A stretch of DNA of 64,000 bases from Comamonas sp. 26 (GCF_002754475.1 NZ_PEFL01000001.1:2914001-2978000); one strand, 5' to 3'; shown: positions 30,132-39,935, counted from the first letter of the stretch. Translations and numbers: made by a program. Notes: a model not told the origin generated them from the letters alone.

Positions 30132-31004
30132 TCAGTTCCAGCCATCCTTGTAGAACTGCTGAATCAGCGCCCAGGCCTCGGCTGGATCGTCTGTGTAGCG
30201 GAAGAGATTCAGGTCCTTGGCAGAGATGGTGCCCTCTTCGATCAGCGCATCAAAGTTGAGCACCTTCTTCCAGAACTCGGAGCCAAACAGAATCACCGGT
30301 ACGGGCTTGCTCTTGTGGGTCTGCACCAGCGTCAGCACCTCGAACAGCTCATCCATGGTGCCAAAACCGCCCGGGAAGGCCACCAGAGCCTTGGCGCGCA
30401 TCATGAAGTGCATTTTGCGCAGCGCAAAGTAATGGAACTTGAAGCTCAGTTCCGGCGTGATGTAAGGGTTGCCATGCTGCTCGTGTGGCAGGTAGATATT
30501 CAGACCCACATTGGGTGCACCCGCATCATGCGCGCCGCGGTTGGCCGCTTCCATGATGCCGGGGCCACCGCCCGTACAGATGTAAAAGCGCTCGCTGGGC
30601 TCTTGCTTCATGCCTTCGGTCGCCACGATGCGGGCGAACGAACGTGCTGCTTCATAGCGCTGGGCATTGCGCAGACCACGCTCGGCCAGGGCCATGCGCT
30701 GGGTATCGCCGCTGGCTTTGGCTTCAGCGAGTTGCTGCTTCGCCTGATCCATGTCCATGAAACGGGCACTGCCATAGACCACGACCGTGTGCTCTATGCC
30801 GCGCTCGATCTGGGTCAGATCGGGCTTGAGCATTTCCAGCTGCATGCGGATGCCACGGGTTTCGCGGCGGAACATGAATTCCGGGTCAGCGAAGGCGAGG
30901 CGGTTGGATTGAGGCTCTAGCTCTTTGCCGTTGTGGGCCTGGTTGTGCAACTCAGCCCAGGCATTGGCCAGATCGGTATCAGACAGGGGGGAAGAGATTT
31001 GCAT
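30132..31004 (-). CDS. LOG-family protein (TIGR00730-type nucleoside 5'-monophosphate phosphoribohydrolase)
   Basis: A 290-residue Rossmann-fold protein. The two hallmark motifs are present: ICTGGGPGIMEAANRGA and FPGGFGTMDELFEVLTL. Enzymes of this family cleave cytokinin or purine nucleotides to base and ribose 5-phosphate; they are often mislabelled lysine decarboxylase. The long N-terminal part (about 90 residues) makes this the longer proteobacterial type. A single transcription unit on the minus strand. The precise substrate is unknown. Confidence 0.9.
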   Translation of the reverse strand: MQISSPLSDTDLANAWAELHNQAHNGKELEPQSNRLAFADPEFMFRRETRGIRMQLEMLKPDLTQIERGIEHTVVVYGSARFMDMDQAKQQLAEAKASGDTQRMALAERGLRNAQRYEAARSFARIVATEGMKQEPSERFYICTGGGPGIMEAANRGAHDAGAPNVGLNIYLPHEQHGNPYITPELSFKFHYFALRKMHFMMRAKALVAFPGGFGTMDELFEVLTLVQTHKSKPVPVILFGSEFWKKVLNFDALIEEGTISAKDLNLFRYTDDPAEAWALIQQFYKDGWN

Positions 31005-31220
31005 GAGCCCTCAGTTCTTAGAATGCTGAGCAGCACGGGCTACGAGATCATCAAGGATTTAGTAGCGCTGACCGCCCATCCATCAAACACTTCAATATCA
31101 AACACACCTGTAGTGCATGTGATGCTTGCACTATACGCTCACAAAGCGATAGCTCATCAGAGTATTTAGCCTCTGAAAGCCAAAGCCATTTGCCTTAATA
31201 GTGGTGAATGGCGCAGCCAC

Positions 31221-31598
31221 TCAGCGAGCCATCCAGACGTTCCAGCTCAGCATACCCATATAGGTCATACACAGCGACCCCACAAGGTGAATCGCGGCCC
31301 AACCCAGGGCTACCGCCAGGCGCTGCTGCTGCAGCAGGCCAATGACTTCGGCCGAGTAGCTGGAGAAGGTGGTCAGGGCCCCCAGAAAGCCGGTGACGAT
31401 GGCCAGCTTCCAGACCGGATCGAGCTGGGGCATGGACTGAAACAAGGCAATGCAGACCCCGATCAGATAACCGCCAATCAGGTTGGCAGCCAGAGTCCCC
31501 CAGGGCAGGCCTGCCCCGGTACTGAGCCACAGACCCAGCCACCAACGCGAAAGCGCGCCCAGACTGGCCCCCAGACAGATAGCAAAAATATTAAGCAT
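31221..31598 (-). CDS. crcB: fluoride exporter CrcB (Fluc)
   Basis: A 125-residue four-span dual-topology fluoride channel. GASLGALSRWWLG near the N-terminus, WGTLAANLIGGYLIG and the TGFLGALTTFSSYS motif are diagnostic. The start at 31598 (MLNIFAICLG) is preferred; a TTG three codons upstream is possible. It lies 44 bp downstream of phaG on the same strand and might be co-transcribed with the antiporter operon. No fluoride riboswitch was recognised in that short gap. Confidence 0.93.
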   Translation of the reverse strand: MLNIFAICLGASLGALSRWWLGLWLSTGAGLPWGTLAANLIGGYLIGVCIALFQSMPQLDPVWKLAIVTGFLGALTTFSSYSAEVIGLLQQQRLAVALGWAAIHLVGSLCMTYMGMLSWNVWMAR

Positions 31599-31642
31599 GG
31601 TGGCCAATTTAGCGCAAGAAAGGCGTGATGCCGGCCCTGCCC

Positions 31643-32071
31643 TCAGCCCTTTGCAGCAGCGGCTTTGGTTTCGGCGTCTTCCACCTCTTCTTCATCCAGC
31701 GGCTCGTTGCGCACCAAATTGCTCAGTGTGGGCGGCACGTCTTCGCCCGACCGGCGCGAGCGAAACAAGGCCGCGCGCATGAGGAAGATGGTCGTAATAG
31801 GCACGGTTACCGCCACAAAAATGGCGATCAGCACCGAGTGCATGACAAAGCCCTGACCACTGACCGAAAAATAAATCCAAGTCGCATGCATGATGAGCCA
31901 GCAGCCCATGGTGGCGATGATGGACGGCGCATGCACACGCTCGAAGTAGCTCTTGAGCCGCAACAGCCCCAAAGAGCCCATGAGCGCAATCAGCGCCCCC
32001 AGAGACACCAATGCAGCCACCAGAATCTGAGCCCACAACGGCAAGTCCACGCCAATAACGTCTGTGCTCAT
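31643..32071 (-). CDS. phaG: Pha/Mrp antiporter subunit G
   Basis: A 142-residue small membrane subunit of the multi-subunit cation/proton antiporter. Three spans are visible, with SLGLLRLKSYFERVHAPS between the first two, the typical MrpG/PhaG segment. The C-terminal tail is acidic (about 40 residues) and longer than in short MrpG proteins. The start codon overlaps the stop of phaF by 4 bp, so translation is coupled. Last subunit of the operon. Confidence 0.92.
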   Translation of the reverse strand: MSTDVIGVDLPLWAQILVAALVSLGALIALMGSLGLLRLKSYFERVHAPSIIATMGCWLIMHATWIYFSVSGQGFVMHSVLIAIFVAVTVPITTIFLMRAALFRSRRSGEDVPPTLSNLVRNEPLDEEEVEDAETKAAAAKG

Positions 32072-32346
32072 TCGATCACCTCGCCACGCAGCAGGAACTT
32101 GGCCATGGCCGTTGAGCCCACGCAGCCAAACAAGGCCACCAGCAAAGCGGCTTCAAAGTAGTTGGTGCTGTCATACAAAATGCCCATGACAAGCATGACC
32201 AGCATGCCGTTGAGATACATGCAGTCCAGCGCCAGCACGCGGTCTTGTGCATGCGGGCCTTTAAGCAGGCGCAGCACCGAGCAGCCCATGGCAGCCAGCA
32301 GCATGAACAGCGAGGCAATCAGAACCCAATAAAACCAGGGCGTCAT
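32068..32346 (-). CDS. phaF: Pha/Mrp antiporter subunit F
   Basis: A 92-residue protein with three membrane segments. The PhaF/MrpF pattern VLRLLKGPHAQDRVLALDCM is intact. It overlaps phaG at its end and phaE at its start by 4 bp each (ATGA junctions), which indicates strict co-translation. Confidence 0.92.
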   Translation of the reverse strand: MTPWFYWVLIASLFMLLAAMGCSVLRLLKGPHAQDRVLALDCMYLNGMLVMLVMGILYDSTNYFEAALLVALFGCVGSTAMAKFLLRGEVIE

Positions 32347-32843
32347 TCAAAAATCTCCATCAGCAGGCGCTCATAGCGTGACTTGACAAAGTCGGCGAGC
32401 TGGTTCGCATCCTCCACCTCCAAGGCATGCAGCAGCAGCATCGAGCGATCACGCGAAATCTCCGCCCAGGATGTGCCCGGAGTCAGGCAGACAATCATGG
32501 CCAACACCGCCAGCCCGTTGGGGTCACGCAGATCCAGCGGAATATGCACAAATGCCGCCGGATGGTGACGCATGCGCGGGAAAAGCAGAAACCGCAGCAC
32601 ATTGAAGTTGGACACCGAGGTATCACACACCACGCGAAATGCCAGCTTGAGGATGCTCAGCGGGTGACTGACCCGCACCGGCAATGGGCGCAGCCCACCC
32701 AGCAGCACGGGGATGAGCAGGCCCAGAATCAGGCCTAGCAGGATCTGGCCGGAACTGACTGAGCGGTTGAGCAGCAGCCACAGCACCAGCAATGCCACAG
32801 ACAGCAGTGGCGCGGGGAAGATGGATTTCATCAGGTGCTTCAT
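32343..32843 (-). CDS. phaE: Pha/Mrp antiporter subunit E
   Basis: A 166-residue subunit with two or three N-terminal spans (SVALLVLWLLLNRSVSSGQI is the MrpE signature region). A cytoplasmic domain follows, including MIVCLTPGTSWAEISRD and LLLHALEVEDANQLADFVKS. These match the MrpE/PhaE family. 4-bp overlaps on both sides. Confidence 0.92.
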   Translation of the reverse strand: MKHLMKSIFPAPLLSVALLVLWLLLNRSVSSGQILLGLILGLLIPVLLGGLRPLPVRVSHPLSILKLAFRVVCDTSVSNFNVLRFLLFPRMRHHPAAFVHIPLDLRDPNGLAVLAMIVCLTPGTSWAEISRDRSMLLLHALEVEDANQLADFVKSRYERLLMEIFE

Positions 32844-34669
32844 GGGCGGGCCTTTTCTTTCTGGGTCGCCACACTTGTGGGCTTGGCATCCTTCGAGCTC
32901 TCGCTTGCTTCACCAATGCCCTGTACCGGCTCGGCCTGCATTTCCTGCGCTGCAGCACGGGCAGCAGCCTCGGGACCCGCTGCTTCCTGCGCCTTCTTTT
33001 CCTTGGGGGTTGGCACAGGTTCCTGGCCCATCACGGTACGCACATAAACGTCCGGTGAATGCAGGGCGTTCGCCGCGCGCTGGGTATAGCGCATCACATC
33101 ATCAGCCTTGACAGTCAAGGCCACGCAGCACAGCAGCAATGCCGCAATAGGCAGGCCTTCAGCCACCTTGAGCGATGGCGCATTTGTCTCTGGGTTGGCC
33201 CAGAAGTGGCGAATACCGGCGCGCGTCAGCGCAAGCAGTGCCATCAGCCCAGTGACGATGAGCAAAACCACCATGCTCCAGCCCAGCACGCCAGGGTTGA
33301 CCCCGGCAGACATGCCCATGCCCAAGGGGTTGAGCAAGCTGGTCAGCATGGCGAATTTGCCCAGAAAGCCAGCCAGCGGCGGCAAGCCAGAGATGAGCAA
33401 GGTGCACGCCATAAAGCTCAAGCCCAGAAAAGCAGCAGCAGCAGGGAAGGCGCGGCCAATCAGCAGCTCTTCATCATCATCCAGATTGAAGCCTTCGGAT
33501 GGCAGCAACTCGGCGTTAAGAAAAGGCGCCTCATCGTCCTCATAAGGCTCGCCCTCTTCCTCAGCGGTACGCCAGCGGTCAACCACATCCGCAATCAAGA
33601 ACAGTGATGCTACTGCCAGAGTGGAGCCTGGAAGGTAGTACAGCAGGCCCGAAGTCAGTAAATTCTGGCCAAAGCCAGTAGCAGCCAACAATGTGCCAGA
33701 CGACAGAATGGCCGCAAAGCCCGCAAGATGCGTCAGCCGCTGCGAGCCCAGCATGCCAATGGCACCGAACGCCATAGTGAGCATGCCCCCCACAATCAGC
33801 CAGGTACCGCCAAAAAGGGCTGATGCTCCGGCTTCTGAGCTGAAAAGAAGCGTCCACAGACGCAAGATGACATAGACGCCCACCTTGGTCATCAGCGCAA
33901 ACAGCGCGCCCACAGGGGCGGTTGCAGCGCTGTAAGCGGGTACCAGCCAGAAGTTCAGCGGCCAAAGAGCGGCCTTAATTAAAAAGGCCGTTCCCAGCAC
34001 GCCTGCCGCTGCGTGCAGCAGGCCACGGTCAGCATCCTGCACCAGCGGAATAGCACGGGCCAGATCTGCCATATTGAGCGTGCCCGTGATGCCGTAGAGC
34101 ATGGATACACCAATCAGGAACAGCGAAGACGCTGCCAGATTGATAGCAATGTAATGAAGCCCGGACTGAATTCGTGTGCTGCCAGAGCCATGCAGCAGCA
34201 AGCCATAAGAGGCTGCGAGCATGATCTCGAAAAACACGAACAAGTTGAACAAGTCCGCCGTGATGAAAGCCCCACTCAACCCCATGAGCTGCAGCTGGAA
34301 CAGCGGGTGAAAATGCACCCCCGCCTTATGCCAGCGCGCAGCAGAGAACACCAGTGATGCCAGTGCCACCACATAGGTGACCAGCAGCATCAGAGCGGTG
34401 AGCCGGTCCATCGCCAGCGCAATGCCAAAAGGCGCAGGCCAGTTGCCCGGCATATAGACCGACATGGTGACGGAGGAACCCGCCTGATTGGTCCAGCCCA
34501 ACAGCATGACCACGATCACCAGACTGATGGTGGTGGACAGAATATTCATGCCCAGCTTAAGGCGCTGGCGCTCCTCGCGCAGAAACAGCATCAGCGCTGC
34601 GGTCAGCATGGGCAGCAAGATGGGTGCCAACATCAAGTGCGGCATCAGGTACTCGATCCAGGCCGTCAT
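32840..34669 (-). CDS. phaD: Pha/Mrp antiporter subunit D
   Basis: A 609-residue member of the NuoM/NuoN-like proton-pumping family, with about fourteen spans. The conserved Glu/Lys part (FVFFEIMLAASYGLLLHG, then AFLIKAALWPLNFWLVPAYS) is present. An acidic insert of about 40 residues (EEEGEPYEDDEAPF, later LDDDEELLIG) lies between two spans. A polar, Ala/Glu-rich C-terminal tail of about 70 residues is also longer than usual. In the complex it is one of the two putative ion-translocating subunits. Coupled by 4-bp overlaps to phaC and phaE. Confidence 0.94.
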   Translation of the reverse strand: MTAWIEYLMPHLMLAPILLPMLTAALMLFLREERQRLKLGMNILSTTISLVIVVMLLGWTNQAGSSVTMSVYMPGNWPAPFGIALAMDRLTALMLLVTYVVALASLVFSAARWHKAGVHFHPLFQLQLMGLSGAFITADLFNLFVFFEIMLAASYGLLLHGSGSTRIQSGLHYIAINLAASSLFLIGVSMLYGITGTLNMADLARAIPLVQDADRGLLHAAAGVLGTAFLIKAALWPLNFWLVPAYSAATAPVGALFALMTKVGVYVILRLWTLLFSSEAGASALFGGTWLIVGGMLTMAFGAIGMLGSQRLTHLAGFAAILSSGTLLAATGFGQNLLTSGLLYYLPGSTLAVASLFLIADVVDRWRTAEEEGEPYEDDEAPFLNAELLPSEGFNLDDDEELLIGRAFPAAAAFLGLSFMACTLLISGLPPLAGFLGKFAMLTSLLNPLGMGMSAGVNPGVLGWSMVVLLIVTGLMALLALTRAGIRHFWANPETNAPSLKVAEGLPIAALLLCCVALTVKADDVMRYTQRAANALHSPDVYVRTVMGQEPVPTPKEKKAQEAAGPEAAARAAAQEMQAEPVQGIGEASESSKDAKPTSVATQKEKARP

Positions 34670-35031
34670 AGCATTTCCTGCTCGTTGCGCGAGTGCAGAC
34701 CATCCACATGGTCATTACCCGAAGATCCACGCGATGCGAGCAGCACCACCAGAAACAGTGCCGTCATGGCGAAGCCGATGACGATGGCCGTCAGCACCAG
34801 CGCCTGAGGCATGGGGTCAGCATAGTGAGACAAGTCTGTGGGCACGCCGTTTTGCAGCACCGGCACCTTGTTAATAGCCAGACCCTGGCGACCCATGGCA
34901 AAAATGAACAGGTTGACGGCATACGACAGCAACGCCAACCCCATGATGACCTGATAACTACGCGGGCGCAGCAGCAGCCAGACCCCGGAACCGGTGAGCA
35001 CACCGATGGCAATGGCCAGAACGATTTCCAT
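34666..35031 (-). CDS. phaC: Pha/Mrp antiporter subunit C
   Basis: A 121-residue NuoK-like subunit with three spans. PRSYQVIMGLALLSYAVNLF and DPMPQALVLTAIVIGFAMTA are the recognisable MrpC blocks. Its start overlaps the stop of phaAB by 1 bp, so the two are translationally coupled. The symbol phaC here refers to the antiporter and not to polyhydroxyalkanoate synthase. Confidence 0.93.
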   Translation of the reverse strand: MEIVLAIAIGVLTGSGVWLLLRPRSYQVIMGLALLSYAVNLFIFAMGRQGLAINKVPVLQNGVPTDLSHYADPMPQALVLTAIVIGFAMTALFLVVLLASRGSSGNDHVDGLHSRNEQEML

Positions 35032-38006
35032 TACATACCTCCCCGTGCCAGTGCTTCGGCTGTTGCAGCCTGCACAGCGGCTTCAGCCCTCTTGGCTTCT
35101 TGTTCCTGCTCTTCCAGCAAGCGTGCGTGGAAACGATGACCGCGCACCGATTGGTGGGCAATCGCCGTCAAGATCAGCATGGTCGAGCCTACGACCAGCG
35201 CAAACACACCTATATCAAAGAACGTGGCGCTGGCAAGATGTACATGCCCCACCAGCGGCAGCGCAAAGTCAAAGCTGTGACTGGTCAGGAAGGGGTAGCC
35301 CACGAAAATGGAGCCCAACCCCGTGCCCAGCGCAAACAGCAGACCAGCAGCAATCCAGCGACGCGGGTACAGCGGCAAGTGCGCCTCAACCCAGTGCGTG
35401 CCAGAGATGATGTACTGCATCAGCAAAGCGACTGAGAACACCAGCCCCGCCACAAAACCGCCACCGGGCTGGTTGTGGCCACGCACAAAGATGTAAGCGG
35501 CCACCAGCGCTGCAAATGGCAGCAACAAACGCACCAACACCGCAGGCACCATCAGGTAGCCTACGGCCGTATCGCTGGCGTTGCGAGGGTTGAGCAAGTC
35601 GGTCTGCAAGTCACCAGGCACATAGCGCTGCTGCTCAGGAATGTCCATCGCCTCACGCGCGGGGCGGAAGCGGCGCAGCAAGGCATAGATGACGATGGCC
35701 ACAATGCCTAGCACCACAATTTCGCCAAAGGTATCAAAGCCCCGGAAGTCCACGAGCATCACATTGACGACATTGGTGCCACCACCACCGCCCAGAGCGT
35801 TCTCGAGGAAGAAGGTAGAAGAGCTTTCATAGAAGGGACGGCTCATCATGGCAAAAGCCAGCCACCCCATACCGCCGCCAGCGATCAGCGACAACATCAA
35901 GTCACGCAGGCGGCGTGCCTTGGCGCGTGCATCAGCGTTATCCGCCACGCGCATGTTTTTGTCACGCTTGGGCAACCAGCGCAGGCCCAGCAAGATCAGT
36001 ACCGTGGTCGCCACCTCCACCACCAGTTGGGTCAAGGCCAGATCGGGAGCCGAGAACCAGAGGAAGGTCAGCACCGTGCACAGGCCGGTGCCGCCCAGCA
36101 TGATCAAAGCCGTCATCCGGTGGTACTTGGCCTTCCAGGCAGTCCCCAGCGCGCACAGGCAGCCAATCGCCCAGAGCAGCACAAAAGCCCAGGAAATGGG
36201 TAAAGTACCGCGATTACCCAGCTTCATGCCCCAGATCCACAGCGGCAAGGCAGCTGCCACCAGGGCAATGCTTACCAGCCACAGCATCTGCCACTGCAGG
36301 CGGCGGGTGGACAGATTGCGGCGCCCAGCCCGGCCCAGCCAGGTGATGCGGGCCAGCAAATTCTCAAAAATCGCGCGACCACTGATACGGCCCAGCACCG
36401 GCGTAGTGTCGAAATGCCCTGCCGTGCGCTGCCAGCGCAGCAGTGTGTAGAGCAAGATACCGCCCGCAAGCGCCACCAGACTCATGATGAGAGGCATATT
36501 CCAGCCATGCCAGATGGCAAGGCTGTACTCAGGCAGGTCACCGCCCACCACTGGCGCAGCAGCAGCAGCAAGAAAGTCGCCCACCGCCCATGCGGGCAAG
36601 ATACCCACAATCAGGCAGGCCAGCACCAGCAACTCAACTGGCACACGCATCCAGTGCGGCGGCTCATGCGGCTCATGCGGCAGGTCCGTCGCTTTGGGGC
36701 CAAAGAACACATCTACCGTATAGCGCAGCGAATAAGCCACGCTGAACATGCCAGCCACAGTGGCCACCACCGGCAGCACCGTCTTGACCCATGGTGCGGC
36801 ATCCAGATAAACGGTCTCGGCAAAGAACATTTCTTTGGAGATAAAGCCGTTGAGTAGCGGCACCCCCGCCATGGCCGCACTGGCCACACAGGCCAGCGTG
36901 GCGGTAATCGGCATCATGTAACGCAGGCCAGATAACCGCCGGATATCTCGCGTGCCACTTTCGTGATCCACAATGCCCGCCGCCATGAAGAGCGAGGCCT
37001 TGAAGGTGGCGTGATTCATGATGTGGAATACCGCCGCCACTGCCGCCAGCTTGCTGTTCAAACCCAGCAGCAGGGTGATGAGGCCCAGATGCGAAATCGT
37101 TGAATACGCGAGCAATCCCTTCAAATCATGCTGAAACATGGCGCAATAGCCGCCAATCAGCAGAGTTAACGCACCGGCACCCCCCACCATCCAGAACCAT
37201 GCATCGGTATCTGCCAGCACTGGCCACAGCCGTGCCAACAAGAACACTCCCGCCTTGACCATAGTGGCCGAATGCAGATAAGCCGACACCGGCGTAGGCG
37301 CTGCCATGGCATTGGGCAGCCAAAAATGAAAAGGGAATTGCGCACTTTTAGTCAACGCTCCCAGCAAAATCAAAACCAATGCCACCAGATAGAGGTGGCT
37401 ATCCCGAATTTGCTGTCCTGCGGCCAGCACGTTATCCAGGTCATAGCTGCCTACGATATGACCGAGCACCAGCATTCCCACCAGCATGGCCAACCCGCCG
37501 GTGCCCGTGACGGTCAGCGCCATGCGCGCACCCCGCCGCGCATCCTTGCGGTGGTACCAGTAGCCAATCAACAAAAAGGAGAAAAGACTGGTCAGCTCCC
37601 AGAAGAACACCAGCTGAATGATGTTGCCCGACAGCACCACCCCCGCCATGGCCCCCATAAAAGCCAGAAAAAACGAGAAAAAGCGCGGCACTGGATCTGC
37701 AGGTGACATGTAGTAGCGCGCATAAAGCACCACCAGCGCACCAATGCCAAAGACCAGCATGGCAAACAGCCACGCAAAGCCATCCATGCGAATAACGAGA
37801 TTCAGCCCCAGCGCAGGCAACCAGGGAATTTCCTGTCTCAGTACCGCCCCATCCGCCATTTCTGGGAAGAGCATCCCGACTTGAACGGCACAGACCAGGG
37901 CAATGATGCCGGCCAGCGTGGACTCCTTGTTACGAGCGTTCGCAGGCAATAAAGCAGCAAGAATGCTGCCGGCAAAGGGTAAGAGAATGAGGTAAATCAG
38001 GGGCAT
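35031..38006 (-). CDS. phaAB: Pha/Mrp antiporter fused subunit AB
   Basis: A 991-residue fusion of MrpA and MrpB, characteristic of the six-gene (group 2, PhaABCDEFG) antiporters of proteobacteria. The N-terminal NuoL-like part contains FPFHFWLPNAMAAPTPVSAYLHSATM and FWELTSLFSFLLIGYWYH. The C-terminal domain after about residue 640 has MrpA-tail and MrpB spans, for example LLPFAALVAAYIFVRGHNQPGGGF. First gene of the operon phaAB-C-D-E-F-G; it exchanges sodium or potassium for protons and supports pH and salt tolerance. About 225 bp with no gene separate it from the divergent GNAT gene. Confidence 0.95.
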   Translation of the reverse strand: MPLIYLILLPFAGSILAALLPANARNKESTLAGIIALVCAVQVGMLFPEMADGAVLRQEIPWLPALGLNLVIRMDGFAWLFAMLVFGIGALVVLYARYYMSPADPVPRFFSFFLAFMGAMAGVVLSGNIIQLVFFWELTSLFSFLLIGYWYHRKDARRGARMALTVTGTGGLAMLVGMLVLGHIVGSYDLDNVLAAGQQIRDSHLYLVALVLILLGALTKSAQFPFHFWLPNAMAAPTPVSAYLHSATMVKAGVFLLARLWPVLADTDAWFWMVGGAGALTLLIGGYCAMFQHDLKGLLAYSTISHLGLITLLLGLNSKLAAVAAVFHIMNHATFKASLFMAAGIVDHESGTRDIRRLSGLRYMMPITATLACVASAAMAGVPLLNGFISKEMFFAETVYLDAAPWVKTVLPVVATVAGMFSVAYSLRYTVDVFFGPKATDLPHEPHEPPHWMRVPVELLVLACLIVGILPAWAVGDFLAAAAAPVVGGDLPEYSLAIWHGWNMPLIMSLVALAGGILLYTLLRWQRTAGHFDTTPVLGRISGRAIFENLLARITWLGRAGRRNLSTRRLQWQMLWLVSIALVAAALPLWIWGMKLGNRGTLPISWAFVLLWAIGCLCALGTAWKAKYHRMTALIMLGGTGLCTVLTFLWFSAPDLALTQLVVEVATTVLILLGLRWLPKRDKNMRVADNADARAKARRLRDLMLSLIAGGGMGWLAFAMMSRPFYESSSTFFLENALGGGGGTNVVNVMLVDFRGFDTFGEIVVLGIVAIVIYALLRRFRPAREAMDIPEQQRYVPGDLQTDLLNPRNASDTAVGYLMVPAVLVRLLLPFAALVAAYIFVRGHNQPGGGFVAGLVFSVALLMQYIISGTHWVEAHLPLYPRRWIAAGLLFALGTGLGSIFVGYPFLTSHSFDFALPLVGHVHLASATFFDIGVFALVVGSTMLILTAIAHQSVRGHRFHARLLEEQEQEAKRAEAAVQAATAEALARGGM

Positions 38007-38231
38007 GGGCGGATTATTCTAGGGGGTGAGGTGTTTTTTACCGCTATAAAAACCTGAGCATTTAACTGCCTTTAGACGACTGTTCGCCTTCAATTGATGC
38101 ATGAAAATTCATCGAAACAGCGGGTTGCATGCAGATAAAAACCAGCCACGTCAGGACTTAAACACCTTGGCCGCATACCCCAACCCCTTGTTTGAATTCA
38201 TTTTTACCAAACTAGAAGCACCTGCCAATCC

Positions 38232-38711
38232 ATGCATATACGCAGCTACCAGAGCGGAGATGAAACAGCGCTGTGGAACATATTTCACAGCGCTGTCCAT
38301 CAATTGGCTGCCTCACACTACACGCCAGAGCAGCTCAATGCATGGGCATCAGACCAGCCAGACTGGCCTGCATGGACTGCGCGCCTGCAAGCGCTGCAAC
38401 CCTTTGTTCTTATAGAACATAACGGTCAGCCGGCAGGTTATGCAGACCTGCAGCCCAATGGCTATATTGATCACTTTTTTATAGCACCATCTCATGCAAG
38501 GATAGGTGCAGGCAAGCAATTAATGCAATATCTGCAGCAACTGGCCGAGCAGCGCGGCCTTAAAGAGATCAGCGCGGACGTCAGCTTGAACGCCCAGCCG
38601 TTTTTTTTACACTCTGGCTTTGTGCTGGTGCGCCAGCAGCAGCCCGTCATACGCGGCATTGCTCTGGCCAATGCCCATATGCGTAAAAGCCTCCACCATT
38701 TTAAAAAATGA
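38232..38711 (+). CDS. GNAT family N-acetyltransferase
   Basis: A 159-residue soluble acetyltransferase-fold protein. The acetyl-CoA-binding region IAPSHARIGAGKQLMQYLQQLAEQRGL is clear. N-terminal SYQSGDETALWNIFHSAVHQ is typical of YafP-like members. The substrate is not deducible. Its last bases overlap the start of the next gene (ATGA), so the two are co-translated. Confidence 0.85.
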   Translation: MHIRSYQSGDETALWNIFHSAVHQLAASHYTPEQLNAWASDQPDWPAWTARLQALQPFVLIEHNGQPAGYADLQPNGYIDHFFIAPSHARIGAGKQLMQYLQQLAEQRGLKEISADVSLNAQPFFLHSGFVLVRQQQPVIRGIALANAHMRKSLHHFKK

Positions 38712-39289
38712 ACTGGCTCTGGAAACCCAAGACGCCCACCCCACAGAAATGGATGATCTCCATTTTTCTGCTATCCCTGATCGCCGCTCTGACCCCCATG
38801 CTCTGGCGCAGCTTCGTGCCTGCTGCCCACTGGCAGCTGCAGTCTCTCTATGGCGCACTACTACTCACCGCAGCCGGCGGGTTATGGCTGCGCAGCCTGT
38901 ATCGACGCAAGCTCTGGCGGCCGGCAGGGCCGTGGACAGACTACGGCCCCATCAAGTGCAGCCTGATGACTGCGCTGTGCGCCTGCTTTTTCGTCTTTGT
39001 GCTCTGGCTGGATCTGGTCGCCGCGCTGCCAATGGCCTACACCCGCGTAATGGGCGGTGAGGTGACGTTTACAGGCATCGCAGAGAAAAAACGCGGCTCT
39101 GGCCGCCATGCCTGCCGCCAGCAGCTCAAATTGCCAGACGTTCACTACATTTTGTTTGAGTTCTGCATCAACGAGGACTCTTTTGACGACTTGCCCGATG
39201 GTCCTCTGCCCGCTCGTATCTCTGCGCGCCAGAGCTACTTTGGCAGCAGCATTCACACGATTGAGCTGGCCGTTGCGCGCTCCCAATAA
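38708..39289 (+). CDS. hypothetical membrane protein
   Basis: A 193-residue protein with three hydrophobic segments in its N-terminal half: MISIFLLSLIAALTPML, LYGALLLTAAGGLWL and SLMTALCACFFVFVLW. The C-terminal half is polar and probably lies outside the cytoplasm: EKKRGSGRHACRQQL and a second Cys in FEFCINEDS, about 25 residues apart, possibly a disulfide. No family recognised. Translation is coupled to the GNAT gene by a 4-bp overlap. Confidence 0.72.
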   Translation: MNWLWKPKTPTPQKWMISIFLLSLIAALTPMLWRSFVPAAHWQLQSLYGALLLTAAGGLWLRSLYRRKLWRPAGPWTDYGPIKCSLMTALCACFFVFVLWLDLVAALPMAYTRVMGGEVTFTGIAEKKRGSGRHACRQQLKLPDVHYILFEFCINEDSFDDLPDGPLPARISARQSYFGSSIHTIELAVARSQ

Positions 39290-39307
39290 ACCCTAAAGAT
39301 CCAACGC

Positions 39308-39850
39308 ATGCGATTGCTTCTACTCCCTCTCATGCTCCTCGCAGGTCTGGGGCTGCTGTGCAGCTTTACCCTGCACCTTGCCTCACTCGCAGGCCACGCC
39401 ACCCAGATGCAAAATCTGCTGACGGAAGATATGCAGTTCCGCGTAATGACCAGCATCACCGCAGGCATTTTTGTCGTGTGGCTGCCCGCTGTCCTGATCG
39501 CCCAGCGCATCAGCAAAGGTAACCGCCTGAAGTTTTCCTGGAAGGATGTGCTTGCAGGCTGCCCGCAATGGATGAGCTACGCCGTCTACGGTCTGTTTGC
39601 CTATGCATTTATCAACTTCTTTTTATCCATCTCCACACGCGAGATGGACAGCCAGCAAGGCCTTCGCACCTTTTCAGGCCACTGGATGCTGTTTTACGGC
39701 ATGGCGCTATGTATTTTCTTTTCAAGTTGGAGGCGCCCTTCACTGCTACGCACCCGGCACTGCCCTGCCGGGCATGAAGTGGCGCATAACGACCAATTTT
39801 GCTCACTTTGCGGCCTGCCTGCGGTGCAAAGCAGGCAAGATGAGAACTAA
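39308..39850 (+). CDS. hypothetical membrane protein with a C-terminal zinc-ribbon-like tail
   Basis: A 180-residue protein with about four hydrophobic segments (starting MRLLLLPLMLLAGLGLL). The C-terminal cytoplasmic tail has RHCPAGHEVAHNDQFCSLCG, a Cys-x3-His and Cys-x2-Cys pattern that could bind zinc. It follows the preceding membrane protein by 18 bp. The gene group GNAT-membrane-membrane appears to be one operon. No function can be assigned. Confidence 0.72.
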   Translation: MRLLLLPLMLLAGLGLLCSFTLHLASLAGHATQMQNLLTEDMQFRVMTSITAGIFVVWLPAVLIAQRISKGNRLKFSWKDVLAGCPQWMSYAVYGLFAYAFINFFLSISTREMDSQQGLRTFSGHWMLFYGMALCIFFSSWRRPSLLRTRHCPAGHEVAHNDQFCSLCGLPAVQSRQDEN

Positions 39851-39935
39851 TCAAGGCCTTGCACAGATCCGCATCGCACAAAGCGGCGCATACTGACATC
39901 CGCCTCCGCCCTCACTCCACATCAACGCCAGCGCC

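Noticed and set aside
31599..31642. Possible fluoride riboswitch before crcB
   Set aside because: Only 44 bp are available after phaG, and no riboswitch-like pseudoknot pattern is seen.
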